Assembly (NCBI RefSeq): GCF_013204885.1
Contig: NZ_JABMKX010000008.1
Span: 248,001-312,000 of the forward strand
From: Paenibacillus tritici
GTDB taxonomy: Bacteria; Bacillota; Bacilli; Paenibacillales; Paenibacillaceae
Direction of reading: 5' to 3'
DNA length: 64,000 bases
Shown here: in pieces, positions 1-8,149 of the stretch
Layout: every line of letters begins with the position of its first letter
Position numbering within the stretch: position 1 is the stretch's first letter
Translations under genes and position numbers: made by a program
Notes under the pieces: model-generated
Databases searched by the model: none
The model's input: the letters and a program-made list of their open reading frames with translations, nothing else
What the model was told of the DNA's origin: nothing

Positions 1-815
1 GCGCCAGCCGGGCTAACCGGCTGGGCCCGCAGCAGCGCGCAGCCGAGAAGCTGGCAATTCTGGAGGATATCCGCCAAGGCAGACTGCCAATCGCGATTAA
101 CCTCAGAGTAGCGCCGGAGTGGGGAGTCATCACAGGATATCTGGAGGCGGGAAATGTGCTGTTGTGCCGCAGTTATTTTGACGATGAGACCTTCGGCGAG
201 CTTGAAGCTGATCCTGAGTTCCAAGCGCATATGAAGGTAAGCAAAGGGCACCTCTACGTGGACCATTGGCCTTATCGGATAATCCGCCTTGGCGATCAGT
301 CTGAGGCTCCATCTACGCTGGAGAATCTGTACGCTTCACTCCGTATTAAGCTGGCATCCATGCAAAGTGAGGCCGCAGCCAACAGTTCTTATGCATCAGG
401 CTACAAAGCGCTGGAGATGTGGGCAGCGGGACTGCTGGACTATCATTGGTACGCCGCAGCAGACGAGGAGGCCTTCAGCCGCAGGTTATCCGTCAATCAC
501 TTCTGCATGATGGCACTGACAGATGCCCGCCGGAGTGCCGCGGCCTATTTGCATGAATCCCTGCCGCTGGTGAATGACCCGCGCCAACAGGCTGCCTTGT
601 CTGAGATGGCTGAGCTGTATGGGGAGATGGCTGAGCTGCTGGAAACCTGTTATGAGGAGTTGCCCGACCCTGCTGTCATTAAGAAGACAGGTACTTCACC
701 CAGTCACAGCTGGACTACCCGGCAGCGTGAGCAGCAGGCGGAGCTGCTGGCGAAGGTTGCTTCGCTGGAGCATCAGGGAGATACTCTTGCACAAACGGTG
801 CTGAGCCTAACTTAA
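1..815 (+). CDS. Unrecognised protein, 3' portion only (gene starts before the window)
   Basis: The frame is open from base 3 to the TAA at 813-815, so only the last ~270 residues are present. The visible part has a small beta-rich segment (PEWGVITGYLEAGNVLLCRSYFDD broken up as short strands) followed by a helical C-terminal half with a conserved-looking pattern (YKALEMWAAGLLD, then LTDARRSAAAYLHE). That half resembles the C-terminal helices of BtrH/DUF4872-type proteins of Gram-positive bacteria, but this is only an impression from pattern and the N-terminal domain is missing. No signal peptide or membrane segment is visible. It is convergent with the AraC-type gene downstream, with a strong hairpin between them. 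Function not assigned. Confidence 0.6.
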   Translation, partial: ASRANRLGPQQRAAEKLAILEDIRQGRLPIAINLRVAPEWGVITGYLEAGNVLLCRSYFDDETFGELEADPEFQAHMKVSKGHLYVDHWPYRIIRLGDQSEAPSTLENLYASLRIKLASMQSEAAANSSYASGYKALEMWAAGLLDYHWYAAADEEAFSRRLSVNHFCMMALTDARRSAAAYLHESLPLVNDPRQQAALSEMAELYGEMAELLETCYEELPDPAVIKKTGTSPSHSWTTRQREQQAELLAKVASLEHQGDTLAQTVLSLT

Positions 816-886
816 TAGAGCATTGTTGTTCAACGGCTCTAGTGCCGGGTTTGGCCTGACGGAGCATTCTTGTGCAACATGCAGAA

Positions 887-921
887 GCTTAAGCAGAAGC
901 GCTGGACGCTTTTGCTTAAGC
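887..921. repeat. Strong 15-bp hairpin between convergent genes
   Basis: GCTTAAGCAGAAGCG (887-901) pairs with CGCTTTTGCTTAAGC (907-921) with one mismatch and a 5-base loop. It lies between two convergent stop codons and has no clear T-run on either side. It may act as a bidirectional terminator or RNA-stabilising structure. Just upstream, 818-834 and 862-878 are imperfect direct repeats of GAGCATTnTTGTnCAAC type. Confidence 0.5.
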
Positions 922-938
922 CAGCCTGCTGTCTGAAG

Positions 939-1844
939 TTAATCTAATTTACGGACCGGCCGCAGAACCGCATACCCATAACCCTCGGGGAAATGCCGCT
1001 GATAATCCTGCTTATCCTCCTCATCCCACACATAGCCCATAACCGCGGGATCATAATTCCAGGCCACTTCCTCCACAATCTGCATCACCTGACCATTATC
1101 CTGCAAGTAATCAAAGGGCGGGTGGAAAAAGACCAGATATTCAGATTCCTGAATATCCCAACATTCCATACCCTCCGGAACCGCCCCGTCGTAATCAGCC
1201 GCGACAAGGATACCATACAGGTAGCCTTTGCGCCCGTCCTGATAGAACCAGCCTGCCGTCTGACCCAGTTGCCCGGGCAGCGTATAATGCGACATGCTCT
1301 CCAGAGTTCCGGAGACCTCATCGCAGTCATGCCCATTCTTCCAGAATCCTCCGTAATTGTTAGAGCCGATATCTCGGATGCCGATAAACTTATGCGCCGG
1401 TATCAACTCAAGCTTAATCTCCGCTTCCTGCAAATGCACCTGTCTCATTCTATCCCGCTCCCTGATCAGATAATGATAAGGAGAGAACACCTCGGCGCGA
1501 ATAGCCAGCGGAATCGGCTGCGGGGCTTTGCGGTAAGCATGGGGAGTAAGCCTGAAGGCTCTGAGAAAAGCCCGCGAGAAGGCTTCCTGCGAGGAAAAGC
1601 CGAACTTCACGGCAATATCCAGAATGCGCGTATCCGTGTCCCTAAGCTCCAGCGCAGCCCGGCCAATCCGGCGCTGCCAGACATAGTCCCGCAGTGTCAT
1701 TCCGGTCAGCACATGAAATTGCCGGGTGCAGTAATACGGCGAATACCCCAGCTGCTCAGACATCTCCAGCAGCGTTGGCGAAGCCGCAAGGTCCTCTTCC
1801 ACCCAGTCAATCATGCGCTGGACCATCTCATTCCATTCGTACAT
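939..1844 (-). CDS. AraC-family regulator with GyrI-like effector-binding domain
   Basis: 301 residues. Residues ~5-105 form the double helix-turn-helix of AraC/XylS proteins (LLEMSEQLGYSPYYCTRQF as first HTH, ILDIAVKFGFSSQEAFSRAF as second, ending in the usual LTPHAYRK). Residues ~120-300 match the GyrI-like/AraC effector-binding fold, which in Rob and SoxS-related proteins binds small hydrophobic ligands. Start ATG at 1844 has a strong GGAGGAGG box 7 bases upstream. It is a single-gene unit with no co-transcribed target, so the regulon is unknown. The short upstream gap faces the bidirectional terminator at 1927-1960. Family assignment is firm; ligand and targets are not. Confidence 0.9.
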   Translation of the reverse strand: MYEWNEMVQRMIDWVEEDLAASPTLLEMSEQLGYSPYYCTRQFHVLTGMTLRDYVWQRRIGRAALELRDTDTRILDIAVKFGFSSQEAFSRAFLRAFRLTPHAYRKAPQPIPLAIRAEVFSPYHYLIRERDRMRQVHLQEAEIKLELIPAHKFIGIRDIGSNNYGGFWKNGHDCDEVSGTLESMSHYTLPGQLGQTAGWFYQDGRKGYLYGILVAADYDGAVPEGMECWDIQESEYLVFFHPPFDYLQDNGQVMQIVEEVAWNYDPAVMGYVWDEEDKQDYQRHFPEGYGYAVLRPVRKLD

Positions 1845-1926
1845 TGTTGTCCTCCTCCTTTCATTACTGATCTTAGCAGAGGCCTAGAGAGTAGATATGA
1901 CTTGAGTTGCACTGTGTAAACGATCT

Positions 1927-1960
1927 ATCAAAAAGGACACCCGCAGGTGTCCTTTTTGAT
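1927..1960. terminator. Bidirectional intrinsic terminator, GACACC-arm type
   Basis: ATCAAAAAGGACACC (1927-1941) and GGTGTCCTTTTTGAT (1946-1960) form a perfect 15-bp stem with a 4-base loop. The A/T ends give a T-run in either direction. It ends the SLH gene transcribed leftward from 5840. It is one of a family of similar hairpins in this window. Confidence 0.85.
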
Positions 1961-1970
1961 TCTATTTGAT

Positions 1971-4900
1971 CTAATTTACTGTAAATGTTAATAACTCACT
2001 GGCTTCCTTATAGCCCTCTTTGGCAAACATTCTAATAATCTGTCCAGATACAAGGGGATGGAAATATGTCTTAAAAGAGAATGAACCGTCACTTTGCACG
2101 CTCTCTGAATCATAGACTTCATTATTCTCATTCATTAAAAAGATTGTTGTATAGACACCATTACTCTTCACTGCTCCAGAGTATGTTCCTTGAATTGTTG
2201 CGTCTCCTGCATTGACAATACCAGCCACTCCAGGTGTATCGGCTTTAGTGGAGGGTTCTATTGTAATATATAAAGGGTCGCTTGGCAGCTTTCCTTCTTC
2301 AGTGGCAATAACATAGATCCGATCCCCGCCATGCAAATAAGTAGACCATATCCCAGATTGCCAATATCCTGTGTTCTTGTCTGAATAGGATCCTACATAG
2401 ACTGGACGGCCATTTTCGTAAAATACCTCAATGACGGTACTTTTAGCAGCACTACCATTTAACTGTGTTGTATACCCATACACTATATTGTTATTTAGTA
2501 TAGGTTGGCTAGACTTATCTGTAAGTTCCACCGCCGTAACTTCAACAGCATCACTTATTAGCTTCCCTCTGGCATCAGCTCTAATGATCAGCTTATCACC
2601 AGGAAGTACAAGACGATTAGGAAAAGACGGCATATACATATAGAATTCTCCCTGACTATTTGCTTGAGACTCATGTAGCAGGGTACCATCATCAAAATAT
2701 AAATAGACTTTAGCAAAAGGCTCTGCTATTCCATTAAATGTGGTTTCATTATATGCATAAACTGAAGATGTAACTCTTGGCACAGAAGTCGCTACGGTTG
2801 GAGCTATTACCGTGAAGATGGAGGGCTTACTCTCTTTTAGTAATGGTGCTTCCGCTGTAATTTGGTATTGTGTATCACCAGTGAGTTTCACATTCCAAAA
2901 TAGAGCTGTACCATTAAACGTGGGAACACTATCAATAACTTCACCATTCATATCTTTGAGAGTTATGTTTATATCATACTTATACTGTACAAAAGCTCTA
3001 AACTCCGTATCATCACTATACACCACACCAACCACTGTAGGAGTAGGTGTAACTGGTCTGCTGACTACTACGACCGGAACAGGCTTACTAATGAGTTTCT
3101 CATAGCCCTTGGCGGTAATATATAGAGTCTCCCCTACAACAGGACGCGGATTTAAAGGGACCGAATATTTTAAGTCGTGTCCTTGATAGCTGATCTTTTC
3201 CTCGCCGAGAATAGCTCCGTCTGCACGTTTAACAACAATGGTGGATTCTCCTTCAGCCGTGCCGTAGATTGCCCAATCATTCTCGTAGACAGTTTCCGTT
3301 ACAACCGGTGTTGCTGTTACAGCAGTAGGTACTATGACAGTAACGGAGGAAGGCTGGCTTTTTCTTTTGCCTTGCGCCTGAGCATAGACCTTCAGCTTCT
3401 CACCAGCAGGTAAGGGTGCGGTATTCCACAAGAAGAGGTCAAACATATTGCCATAGCTGCTAGATTTCCCAACAATCGTTCCATCTTCCCGGGTTATTGT
3501 AATTTCTGCGGATGAATCTTCTATAGTGCCTTTAATTCTTCTAGTATCCTCGTACACCACGCTGGTCACTACAGGCGCCTTAGTCTGCGGTCGTTCGACT
3601 ACTTTTACCTCAAACCGCTGACTGGTCCAGCCGCGATCCGTGTATAGAGTTACAAAAAGTTTATCATTTTCCTTAAGCTGCAGGTCAGGATTGTAGTAAT
3701 ATAAATCAATGCCAAAGAATGTATCATATTTACCGCTAAGGGTATTCAGTTGCTTTCCGTTTTGAAGTTCAATCTTAACATTAAAGGGCACACCCAAACT
3801 TTTGACACTGCCTCTAATGTAAGCCATATCTGTATAAGTAATTGGATCAACCTCAGCTTCAGGCAGCTTCTGTATAACTGTGAGGTCCGGCAGAACCAGA
3901 TTTTCGCCTGCTTTCACAGTAAATTCATCTGTATAATAAGTGTACGGCGAGATAGGGATAAGTACAACATAAGTCCCCGGCACCACATTATCAAAAGCAA
4001 ACTCGCCGCCCTTAGCAACGATAGCCATAAAAGACCCCTGTGTATCCCTCGCTCCTCTTAGATAGATATGAAGGTTGTAAGCAGGAAGCGGCTTATTCTC
4101 CGTATAAGGCTGAACAAACAAACGTCCAGTTACGCTTACGTTAGCTTTGGGCACTGTAATCGCTTCGGATAATACAGGGCTACCGCTCTTATACGACAAG
4201 GAGTATACCGCCAGTTGCTCAGCCTCGCTATTCGCTATCGAAGGAATTGTAAGTTGAACTGTTGCTTTATTATCAAGCAGCGTAACGAGAGTAACCTCTA
4301 CCTTATGAAACTCGCCACGATTAACCTGTTCGAGAATTGCGAAATCAGCAGCATCCGGTAGACTGTCCAGGTTCCGGTTAAATTGGACTTCTACCATGCC
4401 GTTTGCAGCAGTAATTCCGGTTACAGATAGCGCCGGTACAGGAGTAGACCCGTTCCCACCATCAGTACCCGGATCAGGAGAACCACCGCCACTACCGCCG
4501 CCTGGGCCAGGGTTAGAGGAGCCTCCACCCCCGCCGCCAGTTACAGGTGCAACAGGCTGTTGTTCTTTTGGCAGCTTAGGGTCCGGTATGCCTTCCGACA
4601 ATACAATGCCTTTGACTTGGCCTTCGCCGGAAATCTTCAGCTTACTCTTCATTTCCAGCTGATCAATAACAACATTCTTGCTGAAATTCAGAGTAGGAAT
4701 CACCAGATTCTCTTGGATGAGCAAATTAGCTACGCTGCCTGAGCGAACATTGAACTCTTTGAGGCTGCCGCCTACAGAAACCTTCTTAAAGTCTCCGGCA
4801 AGCACCACTGTCCGCTCTGATGACGATGTCTGGGCATTAGGAAGCACGGTTACATTCACAAAACCGTCGCCGGAAAGATCCTTCTCTTCAATAACCGCGC

Positions 4901-5840
4901 TGGATAGAATCTGTACGTCCTGCACAGCGCTTGTACCCTCAGCTACAACTCTCACCGCATTATTCAGCCTATTCACAGATACTGTGTTTAGTTTGCTGTT
5001 GCGGATATGAATACTGTTGCTGCCTCCGCCTTCAATACGTGTTACACCGTCTACTTGAACTTGTTCCAGGAAGGCATCCCCCTCTGCCACCTCTTTAGCA
5101 ATGACGAGGTCACCCCGGATATGCATATTGCGGAGCGTAACATTGGAAGCTGTTATTCTCACATTATGCTGTACTGTGCTAACTGCGGAATCTCCAAATG
5201 CACCTGCCTGATCATAGACCACTGTACTCAGAGACAGCGCCTTCTTAATGACCACTACAGTCTCGGCACGGGTCATATTGCGCTGCGGTTGGAAGTTTCC
5301 ATCCGAATTCTTGCTCATAATCCCCTGATCCAGAAGATACTGGGCGGCGGGTCTGCTCCAGGCAGGGATAAGATTCGCGTCCTGGGCAGAGACGGAGACC
5401 GTTGCCCCTTTACTGTCAAAGCCTAATATTCTGGATAAGATAACTGCAGTTTCCTGTCTTGTGATTGGCTTGTCAGGACGGAAGGTATTGTCGCTGAAGC
5501 CGCTGATATATCCTTGAGCGATAGCCTTCTGCACTTCTATGTACGCAAAATTCGCCGGCTTCAGATCCTTGAAGCTGATAGCCTTCGTATCCGAATACTT
5601 AAACGCTCTGTTCACAAGAGCTACAAATTCACCTCTGGATACTTCAGCCCCCGGCCGGAAGGTATGATCGGGATAGCCGGTAATGAGTCCTTGATCCAGC
5701 CACTGCTGAATATCGGATTCCGCCCAGTGTCCTTTGATGTCTGCCATTTGCCCGGCATCGGCGTAACTCCGTGTAAAGGGTAGAAGAACAAATAATAAGA
5801 CGATGAAGCAAGTATTTCTTAATGAACGATGGATAGCCAA
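1971..5840 (-). CDS. S-layer homology (SLH) surface protein with repeated Ig-like domains
   Basis: 1,289 residues. A signal peptide spans residues ~1-28 (hydrophobic core FIVLLFVLLP, cleavage near YADA). Three SLH repeats follow at ~33-205, each with the GHWAES / GYPDHTFRP / SRGEFVALV pattern, which bind pyruvylated secondary wall polymer. A beta-helix-like region (~205-425) leads to a Gly/Ser/Pro-rich linker (~435-470). Then come a fibronectin-like segment, a carboxypeptidase-regulatory-like fold (~565-655) and about seven degenerate ~85-residue Ig-like repeats, each opening VVTSVVYEDT-like and containing a hairpin such as ITITREDGTIVG. The start is TTG at 5840; the GGGGAG box is 12 bases upstream, so the exact start is moderately certain. 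Role inferred: cell-wall-anchored adhesive or scaffold protein. No catalytic domain is seen. Confidence 0.88.
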   Translation of the reverse strand: MAIHRSLRNTCFIVLLFVLLPFTRSYADAGQMADIKGHWAESDIQQWLDQGLITGYPDHTFRPGAEVSRGEFVALVNRAFKYSDTKAISFKDLKPANFAYIEVQKAIAQGYISGFSDNTFRPDKPITRQETAVILSRILGFDSKGATVSVSAQDANLIPAWSRPAAQYLLDQGIMSKNSDGNFQPQRNMTRAETVVVIKKALSLSTVVYDQAGAFGDSAVSTVQHNVRITASNVTLRNMHIRGDLVIAKEVAEGDAFLEQVQVDGVTRIEGGGSNSIHIRNSKLNTVSVNRLNNAVRVVAEGTSAVQDVQILSSAVIEEKDLSGDGFVNVTVLPNAQTSSSERTVVLAGDFKKVSVGGSLKEFNVRSGSVANLLIQENLVIPTLNFSKNVVIDQLEMKSKLKISGEGQVKGIVLSEGIPDPKLPKEQQPVAPVTGGGGGGSSNPGPGGGSGGGSPDPGTDGGNGSTPVPALSVTGITAANGMVEVQFNRNLDSLPDAADFAILEQVNRGEFHKVEVTLVTLLDNKATVQLTIPSIANSEAEQLAVYSLSYKSGSPVLSEAITVPKANVSVTGRLFVQPYTENKPLPAYNLHIYLRGARDTQGSFMAIVAKGGEFAFDNVVPGTYVVLIPISPYTYYTDEFTVKAGENLVLPDLTVIQKLPEAEVDPITYTDMAYIRGSVKSLGVPFNVKIELQNGKQLNTLSGKYDTFFGIDLYYYNPDLQLKENDKLFVTLYTDRGWTSQRFEVKVVERPQTKAPVVTSVVYEDTRRIKGTIEDSSAEITITREDGTIVGKSSSYGNMFDLFLWNTAPLPAGEKLKVYAQAQGKRKSQPSSVTVIVPTAVTATPVVTETVYENDWAIYGTAEGESTIVVKRADGAILGEEKISYQGHDLKYSVPLNPRPVVGETLYITAKGYEKLISKPVPVVVVSRPVTPTPTVVGVVYSDDTEFRAFVQYKYDINITLKDMNGEVIDSVPTFNGTALFWNVKLTGDTQYQITAEAPLLKESKPSIFTVIAPTVATSVPRVTSSVYAYNETTFNGIAEPFAKVYLYFDDGTLLHESQANSQGEFYMYMPSFPNRLVLPGDKLIIRADARGKLISDAVEVTAVELTDKSSQPILNNNIVYGYTTQLNGSAAKSTVIEVFYENGRPVYVGSYSDKNTGYWQSGIWSTYLHGGDRIYVIATEEGKLPSDPLYITIEPSTKADTPGVAGIVNAGDATIQGTYSGAVKSNGVYTTIFLMNENNEVYDSESVQSDGSFSFKTYFHPLVSGQIIRMFAKEGYKEASELLTFTVN

Positions 5841-6075
5841 GAGATTAGGTCACTCCCCAATAGAATTTATAAAACAACCGGGACTAAAGTCTATACCCAA
5901 GCCCAGTGCTTTATGGTAATTCTACAAATATACCATTTATCCTTTTTTTCACTGTTAAAATTTTCACTCTAGCCGGAGGTTGTTCAAAATATTTTATGAA
6001 AACTCCATACCCGCACAAGCCGCCCCCCAGGTTCTGAGTAAAATAGAGTAAATAGAACAGTGAGGTGAATGACGA

Positions 6076-6465
6076 ATGGCAAATGCAACAAAGCTCCGCA
6101 AGCGGGCACAGCAGCTAAAAGGCCAGCCGGTCTGCATCACTTTGCATAATGGGCGTTCCTACGTGGGGTGGATCACAGACCTGAACCAGGAGGCGGTGAT
6201 CCTGTCCAGACCAAGCACGCGTAAGGGGCCACCATCGAAACGGAAATCCTCCTCCACTGCGCGAAAAGCAGAGGTATCCGGCTTCATGCCTCTACTCGGC
6301 TCGCTCATGGGCGGGGGAGGCGCGGCTGCCGGTGCCGGGGGTCTGGGACGGCTCATGGGGATGTTCGGAATGGTGCAGAAGGCAATGCCTGTCATGAAGA
6401 TGGGCTACAGTATGATTAAGTCCATCCGCCCCTTCCTGGGCGGTCTCAAGGGCTTAATGGGCTGA
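6076..6465 (+). CDS. Small basic protein with Lsm/Hfq-like N-terminus and Gly/Met-rich tail
   Basis: 129 residues. Residues ~9-46 (KRAQQLKGQPVCITLHNG then YVGWITDLNQEAVILSRP) resemble the bent beta-strand pattern of Lsm/Sm-type folds, in which a short-loop glycine follows a polar 'LHNG' turn. A basic Ser/Arg/Lys segment follows (~47-63). The C-terminal half is rich in Gly, Met and Ala (GSLMGGGGAAAGAGGLG, then helices ending SIRPFLGGLKGLMG) and could associate with membranes. A GAGGTGAA box lies 6-11 bases before the ATG, and an intrinsic terminator follows. It is monocistronic. I do not recognise a named family; it could be a spore-coat or RNA-associated protein, and both ideas are inference. 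Confidence 0.75.
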   Translation: MANATKLRKRAQQLKGQPVCITLHNGRSYVGWITDLNQEAVILSRPSTRKGPPSKRKSSSTARKAEVSGFMPLLGSLMGGGGAAAGAGGLGRLMGMFGMVQKAMPVMKMGYSMIKSIRPFLGGLKGLMG

Positions 6466-6488
6466 CTTTTCAGGTGCAAGTGAAACCA

Positions 6489-6533
6489 AAAGGGCTGTAC
6501 TCTCCTGTTCAGGGAGGGCACAGCCCTTTCTTT
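6489..6533 (+). terminator. Intrinsic terminator
   Basis: AAAGGGCTGT (6489-6498) pairs with ACAGCCCTTT (6520-6529); an inner CTCC/GGAG pair extends the stem, and TTTCTTT follows. It terminates the 129-residue protein gene and also sits before the end of the convergent LysM gene. Confidence 0.8.
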
Positions 6534-6575
6534 ACAATCGGTTTTTCCGCCATCTATCAATAGGACGCTGCCGGT

Positions 6576-7862
6576 CTATTTTTTGACCACCTTGAAGTTA
6601 TCCTCAAGCAGCAGCCAGTTCTGCGGAAAAGGCAGGCCAAGCTTCCAATAGCTGATGCCCCGTAGATTAAGCTCCTTGATCAAATCGAACTTGGCCTGGA
6701 TCGAGCGGGCATCCTCAAACCATACCTTATGCTGCTTGCCCTCGTCATCTGTGTAATTAAAATGCGGCGCCTGGGCTCTATAGTCATACTGAATGGCGGT
6801 ATTCCTGTTCCTGGCCAGATCAATCGCCGCTTGCGGGCTCAGCGCTTTGGCATACTGGCCCCCGGCTACAAAGGGAAGCGTCCAATCATAACCGTACAGG
6901 TTCTGCCCCATCATGATTTTGCCGGCGGGCATCTCACTGGCTGCATACGTCAGCACCTGACGGACAGGTCCTATAGGCGAGACAGGCATTGGCGGTCCCC
7001 CGCTGTATCCCCACTCATAAGTCATGATAATGACGAAATCGGTAACCTCGCCATGAACCTTGTAATCATGTGCTGTATACCAGGCCCCAACCTGTGTTGC
7101 ACTGGTCTTAGGAGCCAGGGCAGTGGACAGCAGGAACCCTTCCTTGTGAATGAGGCCTGCCGCTTTGCGCAGAAAAGCATTGTACGCTTCACGGTCCTCC
7201 GGCCGGAGGAACTCCATATCAAAGTGGATATCCCGGAAATTCACCCGCTTCGCTTCCGTAATAATATTCTTCAGCAGCCGGTCCTGAACCTCCTGATCAT
7301 TCAGAATAATACGCCCCAGCTCCGAGCTGAACTTGCCCTCCTCCAGATTCGTCACAACCATCATCAGCGTCACCTGATGCTCTGCCGCAATGGAGGCAAG
7401 GCCGTCCAGAGGCGGCGCCTCAAGCGTCCCATCCCGCTTGATCCGGAAGCTGAACGGTGCGAGATAGGTAAGCTCAGGAGCAGCATCACGGGCAGCATTC
7501 TGCAGGGCCTGGGACACCTCCTCTCCCCTGGGCTCAAGATAGGCATTCACTTCCGCCTGCCGCCTGGGCACCGGAGGAAGGTACAGACGTAATCCGACTT
7601 GCAGCGGCTGGCTCAATGACAGCCCGTTCACTTCCGCCACCTCGCTGGCCTTCAGGCCGAATCTCTTGGCGATGCTATATAGGCTGTCGCCTTGCTGAAC
7701 CCAATAATACTGCCCGGCAATCGGGATTACCAGTGCCTGCCCTGCCACCAGCATCCCGGGTGCGGACAGCTGATTCGCCTCAGTTATGGTATCTGTGCTA
7801 ACCCCATAGGCCTCTGCAATTCCATACAGCGTCTGGCCCGGCTGCACCACATGTATTTGCAT
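6576..7862 (-). CDS. Spore peptidoglycan hydrolase, 2 LysM + GH18 (YaaH/SleL type)
   Basis: About 428 residues. Two LysM peptidoglycan-binding repeats (HVVQPGQTLYGIAEAYGV and YWVQQGDSLYSIAKRFGL) occupy residues ~1-95. A GH18 barrel follows, with the catalytic motif region FRDIHFDMEFL (Asp and acid/base Glu in D-M-E) near residue 215 and the downstream MTYEWGY motif typical of this group. In Bacillus, YaaH and SleL/CwlL are N-acetylglucosaminidases acting on spore cortex fragments, and like them this protein lacks a classical signal peptide. The frame also opens 7 codons earlier (7883), but the second Met (MQIHVVQPGQ) matches the family start and has AGGA just upstream. Single gene. Assignment to spore cortex hydrolysis is by family knowledge. 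Confidence 0.88.
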   Translation of the reverse strand: MQIHVVQPGQTLYGIAEAYGVSTDTITEANQLSAPGMLVAGQALVIPIAGQYYWVQQGDSLYSIAKRFGLKASEVAEVNGLSLSQPLQVGLRLYLPPVPRRQAEVNAYLEPRGEEVSQALQNAARDAAPELTYLAPFSFRIKRDGTLEAPPLDGLASIAAEHQVTLMMVVTNLEEGKFSSELGRIILNDQEVQDRLLKNIITEAKRVNFRDIHFDMEFLRPEDREAYNAFLRKAAGLIHKEGFLLSTALAPKTSATQVGAWYTAHDYKVHGEVTDFVIIMTYEWGYSGGPPMPVSPIGPVRQVLTYAASEMPAGKIMMGQNLYGYDWTLPFVAGGQYAKALSPQAAIDLARNRNTAIQYDYRAQAPHFNYTDDEGKQHKVWFEDARSIQAKFDLIKELNLRGISYWKLGLPFPQNWLLLEDNFKVVKK

Positions 7863-8056
7863 ACGTTCCTGCCATCCCTTCATAGTAGCCGTTATATCTC
7901 TATTTTATTCGGCGGCCTTACAGGTATGCGGATTCAGGCGGAAACAGCATCACAGCACACGGCATATCAAGTAGAAGCGGCTACGCTCTCCTTTAAAAGG
8001 ACGTTTATTCGTTTCAGCGAGAATCAGAAGGAGCATTTATCGTGTGCAACATATGC

Positions 8057-8079
8057 AAAAAGACACCCGGAGGGTGTCT
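8057..8079 (-). terminator. Intrinsic terminator of the GH3 gene, GACACC-arm type
   Basis: AGACACCC (8061-8068) and GGGTGTCT (8072-8079) form an 8-bp stem with a GGA loop. Read leftward the stem is followed by TTTTT, so it terminates the GH3 gene ending at 8150. Confidence 0.85.
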
Positions 8080-8149
8080 AGTCGCTGGTGCTATGAATTA
8101 TTCGGTTACATTATATTGATGCTATAAGTGGTACAGCTCCGTTCTGCGC

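Noticed and set aside
993..1919. 308-codon plus-strand open frame over the AraC-type gene
   Set aside because: Antisense shadow; the minus-strand product has clear HTH and effector domains.
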